From: Protopterus annectens
Lineage: Eukaryota; Chordata; Ceratodontiformes; Protopteridae
Length of the DNA: 64,000 nt
Direction: 5' to 3'
Assembly (NCBI RefSeq): GCF_019279795.1
Contig: NC_056750.1
Span: forward strand, 698,965,394-699,029,393
The position numbers and the translations under genes were made by a program. Under the pieces are notes generated by a model that searched no databases, was not told the DNA's origin, and saw only the letters and a list, made by a program, of their open reading frames with translations. This document shows positions 10,769 through 21,385 of this stretch, in pieces; the stretch's first letter is position 1, and every line of letters begins with the position of its first letter.

Positions 10769-10864
10769 TGTATGGATCTTTTCTCCCTGGGCCACCACCG
10801 AAAATGGGCTTCTGGGCCCAGTGGACTTTCCCGTAAACAAAAGACAATCAATAAATAAATAAAT
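10769..10864 (+). repeat. LINE/SINE-type 3' tail repeat with (AATA)n end
   Basis: Core words CTTTTCTCCCTGGGCC, GAAAATGGGC and GGCCCAGTGGACTTTCCC, followed by AATAAATAAATAAATA. The same core is found on plus at 61847-61927 and (degenerate) 62778-62840, and on minus at 38255-38362 and 47715-47822. The shared 3' end with a short tandem tail suggests a non-LTR retrotransposon or its dependent SINE. Confidence 0.7.
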
Positions 10865-11132
10865 ATTCCAAAACCGAACCCCTGACAATTTTTGGAAGTT
10901 CTAGCCAAAATCTAATGTTAAGGGTGCAACTACAGAAACAAGAACAGGCAATATAAGCATGTGCCTAGAAGAGATGACAAGATATTCCATACTTTGTCAG
11001 AGCTACCCAACACTTTCTATACTCTTAACTGCAGAATGTCTGATTTGTCAAAAATATACAAACATATTTTATTATATAAAAAAGTCTGACAAATTGCTGC
11101 TTCACAGGTAAACGCCCCTGCTCAGAGAAATA
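10865..11132. other. No feature seen
   Basis: AT-rich spacer between the tail repeat and the palindrome. No coding signal. Confidence 0.5.
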
Positions 11133-11431
11133 TAAAAAATTTTGTAAAACAACCAAGTACTGAGCAGGAGTGAGAGAGAGAAAATAACAGAAGATTACAA
11201 TCCAAGATGTAAAATCCATGTAGTTTATTGCAGACAAGAACAAACGGATAAGCGCTTTCACTGTATCAGCTTCTTCAGATCCATCTGAAGAAGCTGATAC
11301 AGTGAAAGCGCTTATCCATTTGTTCTTGTCTGCAATAAACTACGTGGATTTTACATCTTGGATTGTTATCTTCTGTTATTTTCTCTCTCTCACTCCTGCT
11401 CAGTACTTGGTTGTTTTACAAATTTTTTTAT
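11133..11431. repeat. Near-perfect 298-bp palindrome (foldback)
   Basis: The left arm 11133-11280 and right arm 11283-11431 are reverse complements with few mismatches, separated by only CC. Each arm contains CTGAAGAAGCTGATACAG followed by TGAAAGCGCTTATCC, then AATAAACTAC and ACATCTTGGATTGT. The CTGAAGA...GAAAGCGCT order resembles the motif near the end of the Penelope-like element at 38.13 kb. Two head-to-head copies of a PLE-type 3' end are therefore plausible. Confidence 0.85.
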
Positions 11432-12629
11432 TATATATTGAAACCTATCCAACTATTTGCAAGGAAAAAGGACTGGGTTGTTTAGTACTGGCTAGTAACT
11501 ACAAAATAAAACAAGACTTCCTTTTTCAAAGATTGAAAATCGGATGTGATTCCTTAAGCCAGTTTGCAAAGCATGCAAATTTGGAGAGTTGCTTAATATG
11601 AGCATAAATGAGTCTCAGTCTTAAAAAGTAAAGCTGTATCATCAGTACATGGTGTACTGGGACATTAAGTGGTTTATGTATACATTAAAAAGTAGTGGCC
11701 TTAGGCAGAGTATTGGGCATATCCTTTGTGAATCACTAATATAGACATCCACTCATAATAACCATTACCTGCTTGCATACATAAATGTTTTGTCCATAGT
11801 GAGGTGATAAGAGCACTGACAAGTATCTAGCTTTTCTCTCAGACTGGAGCTGTCCTATGAAGCAGAGCCAGGATTGAAGACCACTCTCCTAAAATTGGCC
11901 TCTGTAAAATGAGTTAACGCACCACTGCCATAGTATAATTCTTGGCACCCTTTCCAGATTTTTACAGACTTAACCTAATACATTCTCTTGCCAGTCTGTC
12001 ATGTATGCCAGTATAGCAGGGACATGTAAGGGGGCCCACCATTTATACATTCTCCCATGTACGCGTTACCATTAATTGCTGAACAGAAGTACAGCTATGT
12101 GACCTGCATCTCTACATACCTCTGCAATCTCCCTGGCATGGCAATGGCAGTATAAATCATGGATGACCCTATATGCCAGTACATAGAGGGACCTCTGGAT
12201 GAACATGGTGAGGCTACATGAAATGATAGCACTAATCTTCCACTGAGAAACATACTTTTGCTGTCCAGTACAACAATGACCATCATTTGGTAGGCTTTTA
12301 CCAGCAACACTCCAATCAACAGCTAAGACAGTAAACCCAACAAATGTTTGTAAAATTTGCTCTGCTGTGGCCTCAAGTGTGTCTACCTGTATTTACCTAT
12401 AAAAAGGGAACTTGAAAGCCTCTACCCATACTGCAATGCAAAAAGCTTTCTTGGACAATGCTTTAGGTAGGCCTGGACAAAAAACACTTATAGCTGTTTT
12501 TGAGATGCCAGATTTATGCTGCTTCTCATCGGAAAAACTGATCAGACACACTAAAAAAGCATATACAAATATATGCATGTGAGTATGCGTGTGTATCTAT
12601 ATTTTTCTCAAAAACGTATATACATTTAT

Positions 12630-12680
<51 letters not shown>

Positions 12681-12994
12681 TGTGCATGTGTACATATGAC
12701 TGTACAAATCTGACTCACATGCACATTATCACAAAACAACAAAAACAAGCAAATTATTACTGAAGAGCAGCTTAACTGAATTCCACTTAAAATGTTTTCA
12801 TTTTTTTCCTTGGAGTTTCATCATGCTTAAATATAGAAACCAATTACAAATCAACAAAACTGGTTATACAATTTTAAAACAGCTGTTTTAAATTAATTTG
12901 CAAGTGCTCATTTTGTTTAATTTACTCCAATCGAGCTCTGGAAATTTGCATTGTAACTTCCAATGGGCAGTGCCAAAGCTTTTTGACAGAATCA
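11432..12994. other. No gene recognised
   Basis: AT-rich sequence without supported coding frames or known element motifs, apart from the (GT)n tract at 12632-12676. Confidence 0.55.
12632..12676. repeat. (GT)n microsatellite
   Basis: About 45 bp of GT dinucleotides after ATACGT. Confidence 0.95.
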
Positions 12995-13115
12995 AATTAT
13001 GTTCTTCATAATGGTCACTGTTGCAGGAGCCTTAGCTATATGGGTTATATCGGGCCAGATTCCAAAGCTCCAAGGCATCTTCCACACTCCCAAACTGTCA
13101 AGCAACTTGAGCTGA
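12995..13115. repeat. Old DIRS left inverted terminal repeat
   Basis: Contains CCTTAGCTATATGGGTTATA and TTCCAAAGCTCCAAGGCA. The reverse complement of 33608-33760 has the same words in the same order (ACCTTAGCTATATGGGTTAT, CTTCCAAAGCTTCAGGGCA). The outer start AATTATGTTCTTCATAATGG is matched, complemented, in the ICR. Confidence 0.85.
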
Positions 13116-14639
13116 ACTGAGTAAACGACAAATTTGGGGAGCTTTACAGCTGCTGAAGAATATGCTCCTCTTAAGGTTTTTGGGAATTGACAGTCAGCTC
13201 TTGGTTTCCTTTGCTGGGAAGATAAGTTCCCTTTGGAGGAAAAAAAACTTTGGGATAGATTCAATGACACCTACACTATTAAAGAACATCCCCACCACAT
13301 TTTTTCTACTCACTCAGAATGATTACACCAAGTGTACATGTAGTCTACACTTTGTGGTAACCTTTATGAATCCCTGTCTGTATTTAAAGCTGCAAGAAAA
13401 TCAGTAGGAAAACTAAAATTAGGAGGATGAAAGTGTGAGTCATGACTGTTGTCTGTTCACTCAGAACAGTGTACACTTAATGTAAGAGTTACTGAACCCT
13501 GGGGTTCCATTTTCTTATATTTAGTGATGCTTTATTACTTTCCTCTTCAGGAAAGTTATTTAAAGCTGTGTGTGCCATGTTTTAAGGAATGCAGTGTACT
13601 TTTAAATGGAGCACTCACTTTTTCCATCAGTTATAAAGTAGTGTAAACTAACTTATAACACATTTTATGTGGAGAAATTGTATTTAACTTCCACTGTGGA
13701 GCTGTCATAGTTTTTGAAAGTACTTTTTACTGTTTTTTTTCTATCAAAAAGTAGCTTCTGTGGGCTGCTAGTTTTACTGGCATTTGCTGCTTGTCTTCCA
13801 ATGGAAAGAGCCATAATTTTCGGCTTGACAATTAGAAAAGATTGTTGGTCCCATGGTTGGTCCTTCTTCCAGCCACAAAAAAGAAAAAAAGTAAACATAT
13901 TTTGCCACCACAGCAGGCTAGTAATTTGCCTCATACTGAAGTGGTTGACTCTGCTATGGCCATTTGTTGTACTTCAGACCATACATCTTTTACCCCAAAT
14001 CCCTATGGTGTAGCACCTACAGCCACTACGGACCAGGGGTTAGCCACGTCCTCTGTGGTTGTTGGAGTCCTCTTGGTGGCAAGGGAGATCCATTCTTGTC
14101 AATCCTGTGAGAGGGAGCAGAGAAAGTTTCTGTGTTATGTCAGAATTGTGTGCCCTTTCATGGGTAAGCAGCAGCTGCCATTAGTAACATGGTTGGCTCC
14201 ATTTTTCCTGTCGAAAAGAAACCATACCAAACATGTATCTACTCCTTAAATTTCTTTGATAGGAGTAGTTTACTGGCACTGGCTCAGGTTTAATTCAGGT
14301 TATTGATACTTCTTGTAGAGTAGTTTACCGTAAAAGAAAGAGGAATTCCTCTTATCCCAATGAGATTCAAGATTCTAAATCTGAACAGGAAGATCTCGGG
14401 ACAGAGTCCGGGGTTTGTCCTCAGATTTCTGATTCAGACTCAGAGGAGAACTCAGGTTCTGATTTTTCCTGTGAGGGTTTCTCTTTCTCTTAGGTTATCA
14501 CTAGACTGTCCCAGTGTTTTAGTGGGAGAACACTGAAGTTTCTCAGTCCTTCTAAAAAATACTGTTAGTTGTTACAGGATTTTCCAGAACGTACATACAT
14601 TCCTCCTGTCCTGTCTGCTTTAGAAGTTGTGTGTCTTGC
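13116..14639 (+). other. Old DIRS leader and unrecognisable gag N-terminal region
   Basis: By position this should hold the leader and the zinc-finger and Ser/Pro-rich part of gag. Frames such as 13842-14249 are open but I cannot align them convincingly to the younger gag copies. Acidic, Ser-rich coding is visible at about 14390-14480. Confidence 0.45.
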
Positions 14640-15190
14640 TTCCCACAATTTTTCAGATTGTCACAAGCTGTCCATAAAAAGGCAGATAAAATTTTTAAAA
14701 TTCCTCAGTCTTTTTAATTTTTAAACAATATTACCAGACCTGAGCAGCAGCTATAGCCTTTGATGGATCCACTGCTGCTAAGCACTTAGTTAATTCCAAT
14801 CCTACTCCTTCTAATAAGAATTTGAAAATTATTGATAGATATGGGGAAAGTGTATACTTCTGCTGTTTTGATGTTCAGAACTTTAAATTGCCAGGCTCAT
14901 ATGTTAAAATTTGTTCTGATATATTGTGAAACTATGACGAATTTTTTATCTACATTATTTTTCTTGTGAATTAAAAAAATACTTGGCTTCTATTGCACAG
15001 GCCACTACTCATTGTTCTGAGTGTGTGTATGATTTTGTTGACAATTCTTTCAGGCCTTTGTCCATTGGTTCTGTTTTAAGGAGGTTTGCTTGGCTATATT
15101 TTCAGAAACTCCCTGATTATTTTAAAACTAAAATTTTAATTTCTGACTTAGAGCTTGGACCCTCTGCTGCAGAGGTGATCAAAAAGCGTT
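14640..15190 (+). pseudogene. Old DIRS gag remnant
   Basis: Two blocks match the conserved C-terminal half of the younger gag copies. Around 14840-14930 an IDRYGESVYF-like block corresponds to MDRYGKRIFSSATF. At 15060-15140 GSVLRRFAWLYF followed by LPDYFKTKIL corresponds to the GVALRRHAWMRLCNF block. Frame changes and stops lie between the blocks. Only alignment to relatives identifies it. Confidence 0.68.
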
Positions 15191-15559
15191 GAAAGCAGAA
15201 AGCTGATCCAGGGAATCTAAGATTTTTCAGCCATCATTTTCCAAATTGTCCAGTGGATTTTCTTTCTCTTTATCCAATGTTGGCAAAAACAGAATAAACA
15301 GTCTCAGAGAATTCAGAATCTAGACATTTAAGCAGTTGCAAGGGGTTCCATAATGAAGTCTCAAACCTCCCTAAACCAAAGACAGTCCAAGTCAGGCTGT
15401 TCAAGAAAGCTTATGACCACCACCCACCCTGGTCCCTATCATCTTCCAACAACTCTGAATCTCTCTCTTTCTCCTTGGAAACAAACTGTTTCAGGCAAAT
15501 GGGTTCTAAAAATCATTCAACAGGTTTACAGATGTCAATGGAAGTAAATTTCTCCATTC

Positions 15560-17280
15560 CAGGTATTTGTTTCTCATCCTGCAGATCAGACTCTTTTGTT
15601 TCCTCCTGTTCTTCATCACATGCTGTCCAGAGGAATGAGAGAACCAGTTCCTCATGCCCAGGTGGGGAAGGGGTTTTATTTAAGGATGTTCCTAGTGCCA
15701 AAGAAAGAAAATGAAACCAGTCACAAAGCACAAACTGAAGCAGATAAACACAAAAGCCAGAAGAAGTAGCTGGATTGAACCCACTCAAAGTAATGCAGGC
15801 AGCAAATCACCACACAGTTGTAGAATGCAGAATCCACTTTATTAACTTCAGACCAAAAAAATCCAATCCTTGGATTTTTTTGGTCTGAAGTTAATACAAT
15901 GGATTCTGCATTCTACAACTGTGTGGTGATTTGCAGCCTGCATTACTTTGAGTGGGTTTAAAGAAAGAAAATGCTTAGAGATCAGTTCTACATCTTTCTT
16001 TTCTAACCCTGTTTGTGATAGTGCCCAAATTCAAAAGTATGTCACTTCACAACATGTTACCTTTTGTTCCTCTTTGAAGTTTTCCTGTAACACCAGACTT
16101 AAAATATACTTACCATATCCCTGTTCATCCAGACATCATGTTTTGTGAGGATGGATCACATTATCAGTTTTTTGCCTTACCCTTTGGACTATCCACTGCA
16201 CCAGGAGCATTCGCAAAGTGTGTAGCTCCAGTTATAGCTCATTGCAGACTACTGAGCATCCACATTTTTCCATATTTAGATGACTTGCTTTGCAGAGTCT
16301 TTTTCAAAATGTCAGTAGTCTCTCTCTTGGGTGAGACATCTATTGCACAAGCTGGGATTCCAGGAGAACATTCAAAAGTCTTTCTTGACTCCCACACATA
16401 GGACTGATTTCCTGGAATGTCAACTAGACACCTCAGTTCAAAGAGGTTTTTCTTCCACAGAAAAACATAGATATCTTTCTAAATCTTTTTCTAAGGTTTT
16501 CCACTCAGACTTCGGTCACTGTGAGGGAATACCTCAGAATGTTGGGTCTCATGGCATCTGATTCTCATGATACCCTGGCAAGACTCCACATTATAAATAT
16601 ACAGTTGTGTCTAAAATCTCTTAGGTCCCAGCATCAACCCCTTTCTCTTTTCAGATCCAAGTATTGGGGTTTGTCAGAAGAGAAATTATTTGGTAGAGAA
16701 AACAGATACCCTTAAATCCAGTTCTCCCCTTCTCTATCCCTGCTCCAAAGCAGTCAGTCACCACATATGCTTCGGACTTTGCTTGGGTTGCAGTTTCAGG
16801 AGGGATAGATATGCAGGGGGTGTGGGACACAAAGGGCAGATGCCAGTACATAATTATCAAGGAATACTTGCCCTGATCAAGGCACTCAATTCTATGAAAC
16901 ATCCTTGGTCCCCAGGCCCTATTCAAGTTATGCAGACAATACCACAGTCGTGTGGTACATGAAGAATCAAAGGAACCAGGTGGTACTCCCTTTGCAGGCA
17001 AGCCATGATAGGTTGTGACATGGCATGACAGCACAATATCACTCTACAGGCATATTATATTCCATCAGAGCAAAACTGTGTGGCAGACAAGTTGAGTAGG
17101 ATCAGGACAGACCCTCATGAATGGAAACTAAATCATGGCATCTTCTAAGATTTAATCTATCTGTAAGGAGTTCCTCAAGTAGACCTCTTTGTCTCATCTA
17201 TGAACAATCAACTGACAAAATTCTATTTCCGGACTCTATGTAAGAAGGCCTATTAGACAGATACCTTTTCTTTGGACACA
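15560..17280 (+). pseudogene. Old DIRS pol, first part (RT and RNase H)
   Basis: The RT N-terminus FYLRMFLVPKK at about 15677-15708 matches YSRFFLVPKKTGD of the younger copies. It is cut at once by a 246-bp foldback insertion (15714-15959). The RT resumes with GSHYQFFALPFGL and STAPGAFAKC, then FPYLDDLL at about 16270-16300. RNase H blocks follow: a YADNTTVVWYM-like motif at 16930-16960, then ADKLSR and PHEWKLN at 17080-17130, and DLFVSSMNNQLTKFYF near 17180-17235. The frame ends at the LINE junction near 17280 and resumes at 32031. Several frameshifts and stops are present. Confidence 0.86.
15714..15959. mobile_element. Foldback insertion with 14-bp target duplication
   Basis: The 14-bp word AAAGAAAGAAAATG occurs exactly at 15700-15713 and 15960-15973 and flanks 246 bp that interrupt the old DIRS pol. 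The insert has a unique 64-bp left part, then a hairpin: arms 15778-15865 and 15871-15958, about 88 bp each, with a 5-nt loop. Each arm carries AGTGGATTCTGCATTCTACA-type sequence like a retroelement 3' end. A long target duplication points to target-primed or PLE-like insertion rather than cut-and-paste transposition. Confidence 0.87.
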
Positions 17281-18007
17281 GATACATTTTCTTCGGCCAC
17301 CAAACCAGGACCGAAACACTAAAGGTGGAGGAGTGTCCATATTCACCAAGAATATTCACACCACCAGGCTAGTTGTCCAACACAATGTGTCTGAAATTCT
17401 CCAGGTGCAACTAACACTAAGTAAGACTTGCTGCAGATCCCCCACCATGGCCCAACATTCTCACTACACCTTTCTAAACATACTGGAAATTATTAAGATA
17501 CAAACAAGCACCCTAATAGTTGGTGATTTAAACTACCCTCCATTAACTGGAAAAACTACTAGTACCAACACCTTTGCCCAATGGTTCTTGGAATTCATAA
17601 ATTCAAATGCCTTGGATCAACTAATCCATAGTCCCACTAGGGACTCCAGTGTCCTAGACCTGGTCACTACCAACATGAGAAATCGATTCTCCACACCTAT
17701 GGTCACCCCCTCATTGGTCAGGTCTGACCGTAAGCTAATCATCCTTGATATCCAGATCCCTCCCCCAGCCCCTCCCAGTAAGGAAACCTCCCTAAAAAAC
17801 TTATGCAAAGCCAACTTCATGTTACTCAAGTCAAAACTGACAAACTTCATTACATTCATACAGAAGGGAACTGAAAGTTTGACTGCTGAATCCTGCACTA
17901 AGGCACTGTGCAAGGACATCCCCTCGTGCATGAATCATGTCATCCCAAATAGAACCAAGATACTCTCCTCCAAAAAAAGGAAGCCAGTCTGGTGGCCCCT
18001 GCCATAA
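17280..18007 (+). mobile_element. CR1/L2/Rex-type LINE, segment 1 of 3
   Basis: 5'-truncated non-LTR retrotransposon inserted into the old DIRS pol. This first segment holds the apurinic-type endonuclease region and the linker to RT. The LINE continues at 24235 after DIRS copy 2 and at 31210 after DIRS copy 3. The joined length is about 2.7 kb. The start is placed where pol similarity ends, within about 20 bp. Confidence 0.83.
17300..18007 (+). pseudogene. LINE endonuclease C-terminal part
   Basis: In this LINE group the endonuclease nicks the target to prime reverse transcription. Visible motifs are TKGGGVSIFTKN, then LIVGDLNYPP (the GDxN catalytic motif), the HSPTRDSSVLDLVTTN block, and LVRSDRKLIILDI. 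The last normally reads SDH; here the catalytic His is Arg, so the enzyme would be inactive. The frame runs to the DIRS copy 2 junction (KKRKPVWWPLP). The N-terminal endonuclease half is missing through 5' truncation. No ATG start is present. Confidence 0.83.
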
Positions 18008-18200
18008 ATGAGAAGTTATGTTCTTACCATAATATTCCATGTTAGTTGTCTTCTTCTCGCCTTTTTTCTTGCTGGATGGGTTCGGAGCTGAACCTCGGCT
18101 CCGACTCAGCCTAATACTAAAGCTCGAGAGCTATTTTTACTGGCTCGAGGCTATGCTATGTCCCATAATGCTAGGCGTCATATACCCAGATCTCGTTTGA
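18008..18200. repeat. DIRS copy 2 left inverted terminal repeat
   Basis: Reverse complement of 24072-24234. Shared words include CCCAGATCTCGTTTG, TAGTATTAGGC, AGCTCGAGAGCTA and the palindromic pair CTCGGCTCCGA/TCGGAGCCGAG. Confidence 0.9.
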
Positions 18201-18409
18201 TAGCTAACACTATAGACATATATGTCCCACCACAACAGAGGATAATCCACCTAATCATAGATACAAAAAAGAGAAGGATATATCTATATATAGATCAATA
18301 TATATATAACCCCTCTAGAAGAGCTAGCACAAAAAAGGAAGCAAGGGAGCTAGCTGGGGAAACAACTGAGGTGGCAATAATTCTCACAGGGTACTCTAGA
18401 TCTCCCAGG

Positions 18410-19745
18410 CTAGGGGGATGGAGGGTGGGATGCAAGAAAGAAGGGGAGGAGAAGATAACTAACATGGAACGTTATGGTAAGAACATAACTTCTCAATATT
18501 ATGTTGTCAATCTCGCCTTCATTCTTGCTGGATGGGACAGCGTCCCTAGCACCTAAATCCTGGGTGGCTCGATGGAACAAACTCTTGAGTACCATGGAAC
18601 CAAAATCAGCCCGACTTCTGGAGGCCATATCGAGCTTGTAATGAGAAATGAAGGTATGAGGAGAGGCCCAAGTGGCCGCTGCGCAAATGGAATCCATCGG
18701 CAATCTTGCCTGAAAGGCTACTGAAGAAGCTAAAGCTCTAGTTGAATGGGCTCTAGGCTTAGTAGGAAGTTCCCTGTTCCTCAGCTGATAGACCAACATG
18801 ATAAGACAGGACAACCACCTGGACAAAGTTACCTTAGAGACTGGTTGGCCTTGCTTCCCTTCCGCATAAGACAGGAAGAGCTGGTTTAATTTTCTCATCT
18901 GCTTAGTTCTATCCAGGTAGAAGCGTAATTGACGGTGAACTCCCAAACAATGTAACTTTCGTTCAGCTCTATTGGCGTAATTTGAGAGGAAGACTGGAAG
19001 ATCTATGGTCTGACTTAGATTTTTCTCTGAGATTATTTTGGGTAAAAAGGACGGATTAGTCCTAAGTGACACTCTGTCTTTGTGAAAAACAAGATAAGGA
19101 GGGCGAACGCAAAGGGCTTGAAGTTCCGAGACCCTTCTTGCTGAGGTGATGGCTACTAAGAAGAGTGTTTTCCATGAGAGCAACTTCAACGAACAAGAAG
19201 CCGTCGGCTCAAAGGGAGGAAGAATTTAAGGAAGACATTACCAAATTTAAGTCCCACAGTGGGGGAGGGTCCTTAACCGGGGGCCTAAGTAAAAGGGTTC
19301 CTTTTAAAAAGGCTTTGCAAAATTTGTGGGACATGATGCTGGTCTCTGACAAGCCAACGTGGAAATTTGCAATAGCTGCCAGTTGAACTCTGATGGTAGC
19401 TGAGGAGGAGCCCAATCGAAAGAGTTCTGCTAGAAACTCTAGAACTGTGTGGACAGGAGCCGTAAAGGGGTCCACGTGTTTTTCCCCTGCCCAGATAGAG
19501 AAACGCTTCCATTTGCTAGCATAAGCCTTTCTGGTAGTAGACTTGTGAGAAGCGAGGATGATATTGTGAACTGGTTGAGAGATAAGGGGAAGCCTGGCTA
19601 GGGTTGGAAGTGGAGTAACCAAGCTGTGAGGCTGAGAGATCGAAGGGACTGATGCAGCCCGCCTGATTGATGGGTCAGAAGATCTGGCACTGGGTCCAGA
19701 TGCCAGGGCTGCTCCAGTAGATGGCGTTGCAGGAACGGAAACCAA
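18410..19745 (-). pseudogene. DIRS tyrosine recombinase (YR), copy 2, one frameshift
   Basis: The N-terminal half (from 19745) includes LASHKSTTRKAYASKWKRFS and the core-binding helices to SATIRVQLAAIANFHVG, then breaks at about 19220-19230 (SSLNSSSL in place of a PPFEP-type sequence). The catalytic half (19189 downward) has TSARRVSELQAL with box I Arg present (19133-19135), HSTRALASS and HTFISHYKLD with the nucleophile Tyr. The stop used by copy 1 is changed from TGA to CGA, so the frame reads through the ICR for about 50 extra codons to 18410. The catalytic residues are intact but the frameshift separates them from the DNA-binding half. The N-terminus overlaps the end of pol. Confidence 0.92.
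18430..18540. repeat. DIRS copy 2 internal complementary region
   Basis: The left half (GAAGATAACTAACATGGAAC to ACATAACTTCTC) complements the left end. The right half (TATGTTGTCAATCTCGCC to TTCATTCTTGCTGG) complements the right end at 24190-24234. Confidence 0.88.
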
Positions 19746-21385
19746 ATTTGTTGAGGCCAGTAAGGGGCAATGAGGATCATCCTGGCTCTCAAGGCAGTTG
19801 CTTTCTGGAATAGTTGAGTAATCAAGGGAAAGGGGGGGAATTCATACAGAAGACCCCGGGGCCAATCGTGAACTAGAGCATCTCTGGGGGGTAGACCTGG
19901 GAGAGGGAAGATGGTGAAGAAGTCTGGGCACTTGCTGTTTAAAGGTGTTGCAAAAAGGTCGCAGCAAGGCTGACCACACCTTCTGAAAATTCTTTCCGCT
20001 ACTGTCTGGTTGAGAGACTACTCGTGAGGCATGAGAATGGCTCTGCTCAGTCTGTCCGCTATGACGTTGGATTTCCCAGGAATATGCGTTGCTACCAGAA
20101 ACCATTGAGAAGAGATCGCCCATTGCCAAAGTCTGAGTGCTTCTCAACATAGGGGGTAGGATCTGGTTCCGCCCTGCTTGTTGATGTACCACACTACAGA
20201 CATATTGGCTGTTTGAATTGCAATAGTCCCGGTGGGTAGACAGTCCTGAAGGGCTTGCAACGCTAAAAGTACAGCTGTCATTTCCAAGACATTTATGTGC
20301 AAGTGGTATTCAAAGGGTTGCCATGTGCCCTGGACTGTCCTGCCCCAAACATGCCCCCCCCACCCGATCAGGGAGGCATCCGTTGTCACAGTGGCAAAAG
20401 GAGGAGGAAGGACCACAGGTCTGCCCTGGAGTACTTGAGGGGAGACCGTCCACCAAGAAAGGTGTCTTTTGCATGACTGAGTGATTAGAATGGTGTGTGA
20501 CATGGGAAGCTGCTGAAAGGACCACTGGGAAAAAAGCATCCACTGCAGGATCCGCATATGAAAATGCACTAGGGGGAGTAAAGTGATTGCTGCTGCCATG
20601 AGACCAAGTGTCTCTAGTACAAATCTGGCTTGGACTCTGGTCTCCTGTAATAGGATCTGAACATGGTTGCGAATGTCTGAAACTCTTTGTGTAGGTAGTT
20701 TTGCTGAGAGTGCCACTGTGTTTAAAATGGTGCCTATGAAGGTAATAGACTGACAAGGCGACAATGCAGACCTTTCAAAATTTATAGAGATACCTAGCCC
20801 GTTGCATATTTGTACAGCTTAATCTCTGGATTGGAGTAGTTGATGCCTGGTGGTGGCAGTAAGGAGCCAGTCATCTAAATATGGAAACACCTGGAATCCT
20901 TGTCATCTCAGGTGAGCCGCAACCACTGCCATGCATTTTGTAAACACCCTGGGGGCTGTGGTGAGGCCAAAGGGCAGGGCTCTGAATTGGTAGTGACTGG
21001 CTCCCAGCCGGAAGCGGAGAAACCTACTGGAGTGCCTGTTCATCTTGATATGGTAGTACGCATCCTGAAGGTCTATAGAGCACATCCAATTGTCCTGACC
21101 CAGAAAGGGTAGAATGGACTGTAGCGTGACCATCCGGAACCTCGTTCTTTGAACCAACTTGTTCAGCCTGCTGAGATCCAAAATAGGTCTCCAGTCCACT
21201 GTCTTTTTTGGTACCAAAAAGAACTTGGAGTAGATACCAGATCCTTGTTGATCTGCTGGGACTGGGTGGATGGCCCTTTTTCTTAGCAGCTTTGAAATTT
21301 CTAGTGCTGCTAGATTCCTCAGACCGGGTGGAACGTCTGGAAGGGGCCCTTTTGGCTGTTGTGGGGTGTGAATAAAGGGAATTCT
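19598..21385 (-). pseudogene. DIRS pol (RT-RNase H), copy 2
   Basis: One continuous frame broken by nonsense codons. It runs through FFLVPKKTVDWRPILDL, CSIDLQDAYYHIKM and PFGLTTAPRVFTK, then a TGA at 20903-20905 just before FPYLDDWLL (active-site YLDD kept) and a TAA at about 20819-20821. RNase H follows: TTDASLIGWGG, NVLEM and IQTANMSVVWYIN. In the last the catalytic Asp is Ala (codon 20217-20219). A TGA lies at 20144-20146 (SYPLC-stop-EALRLWQ) and a TAG at PHE-stop-SLN. The C-terminal domain (YEFPPFPLI, WPQQIWFPF) ends at 19598. The upstream TAG at 21386-21388 separates it from gag in the same frame. Confidence 0.92.

Noticed and set aside
13665..14013. Opposed open frames at 13.7-14.0 kb
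   Set aside because: Lie in the decayed gag region of the old DIRS; no match to a protein family, probably chance.
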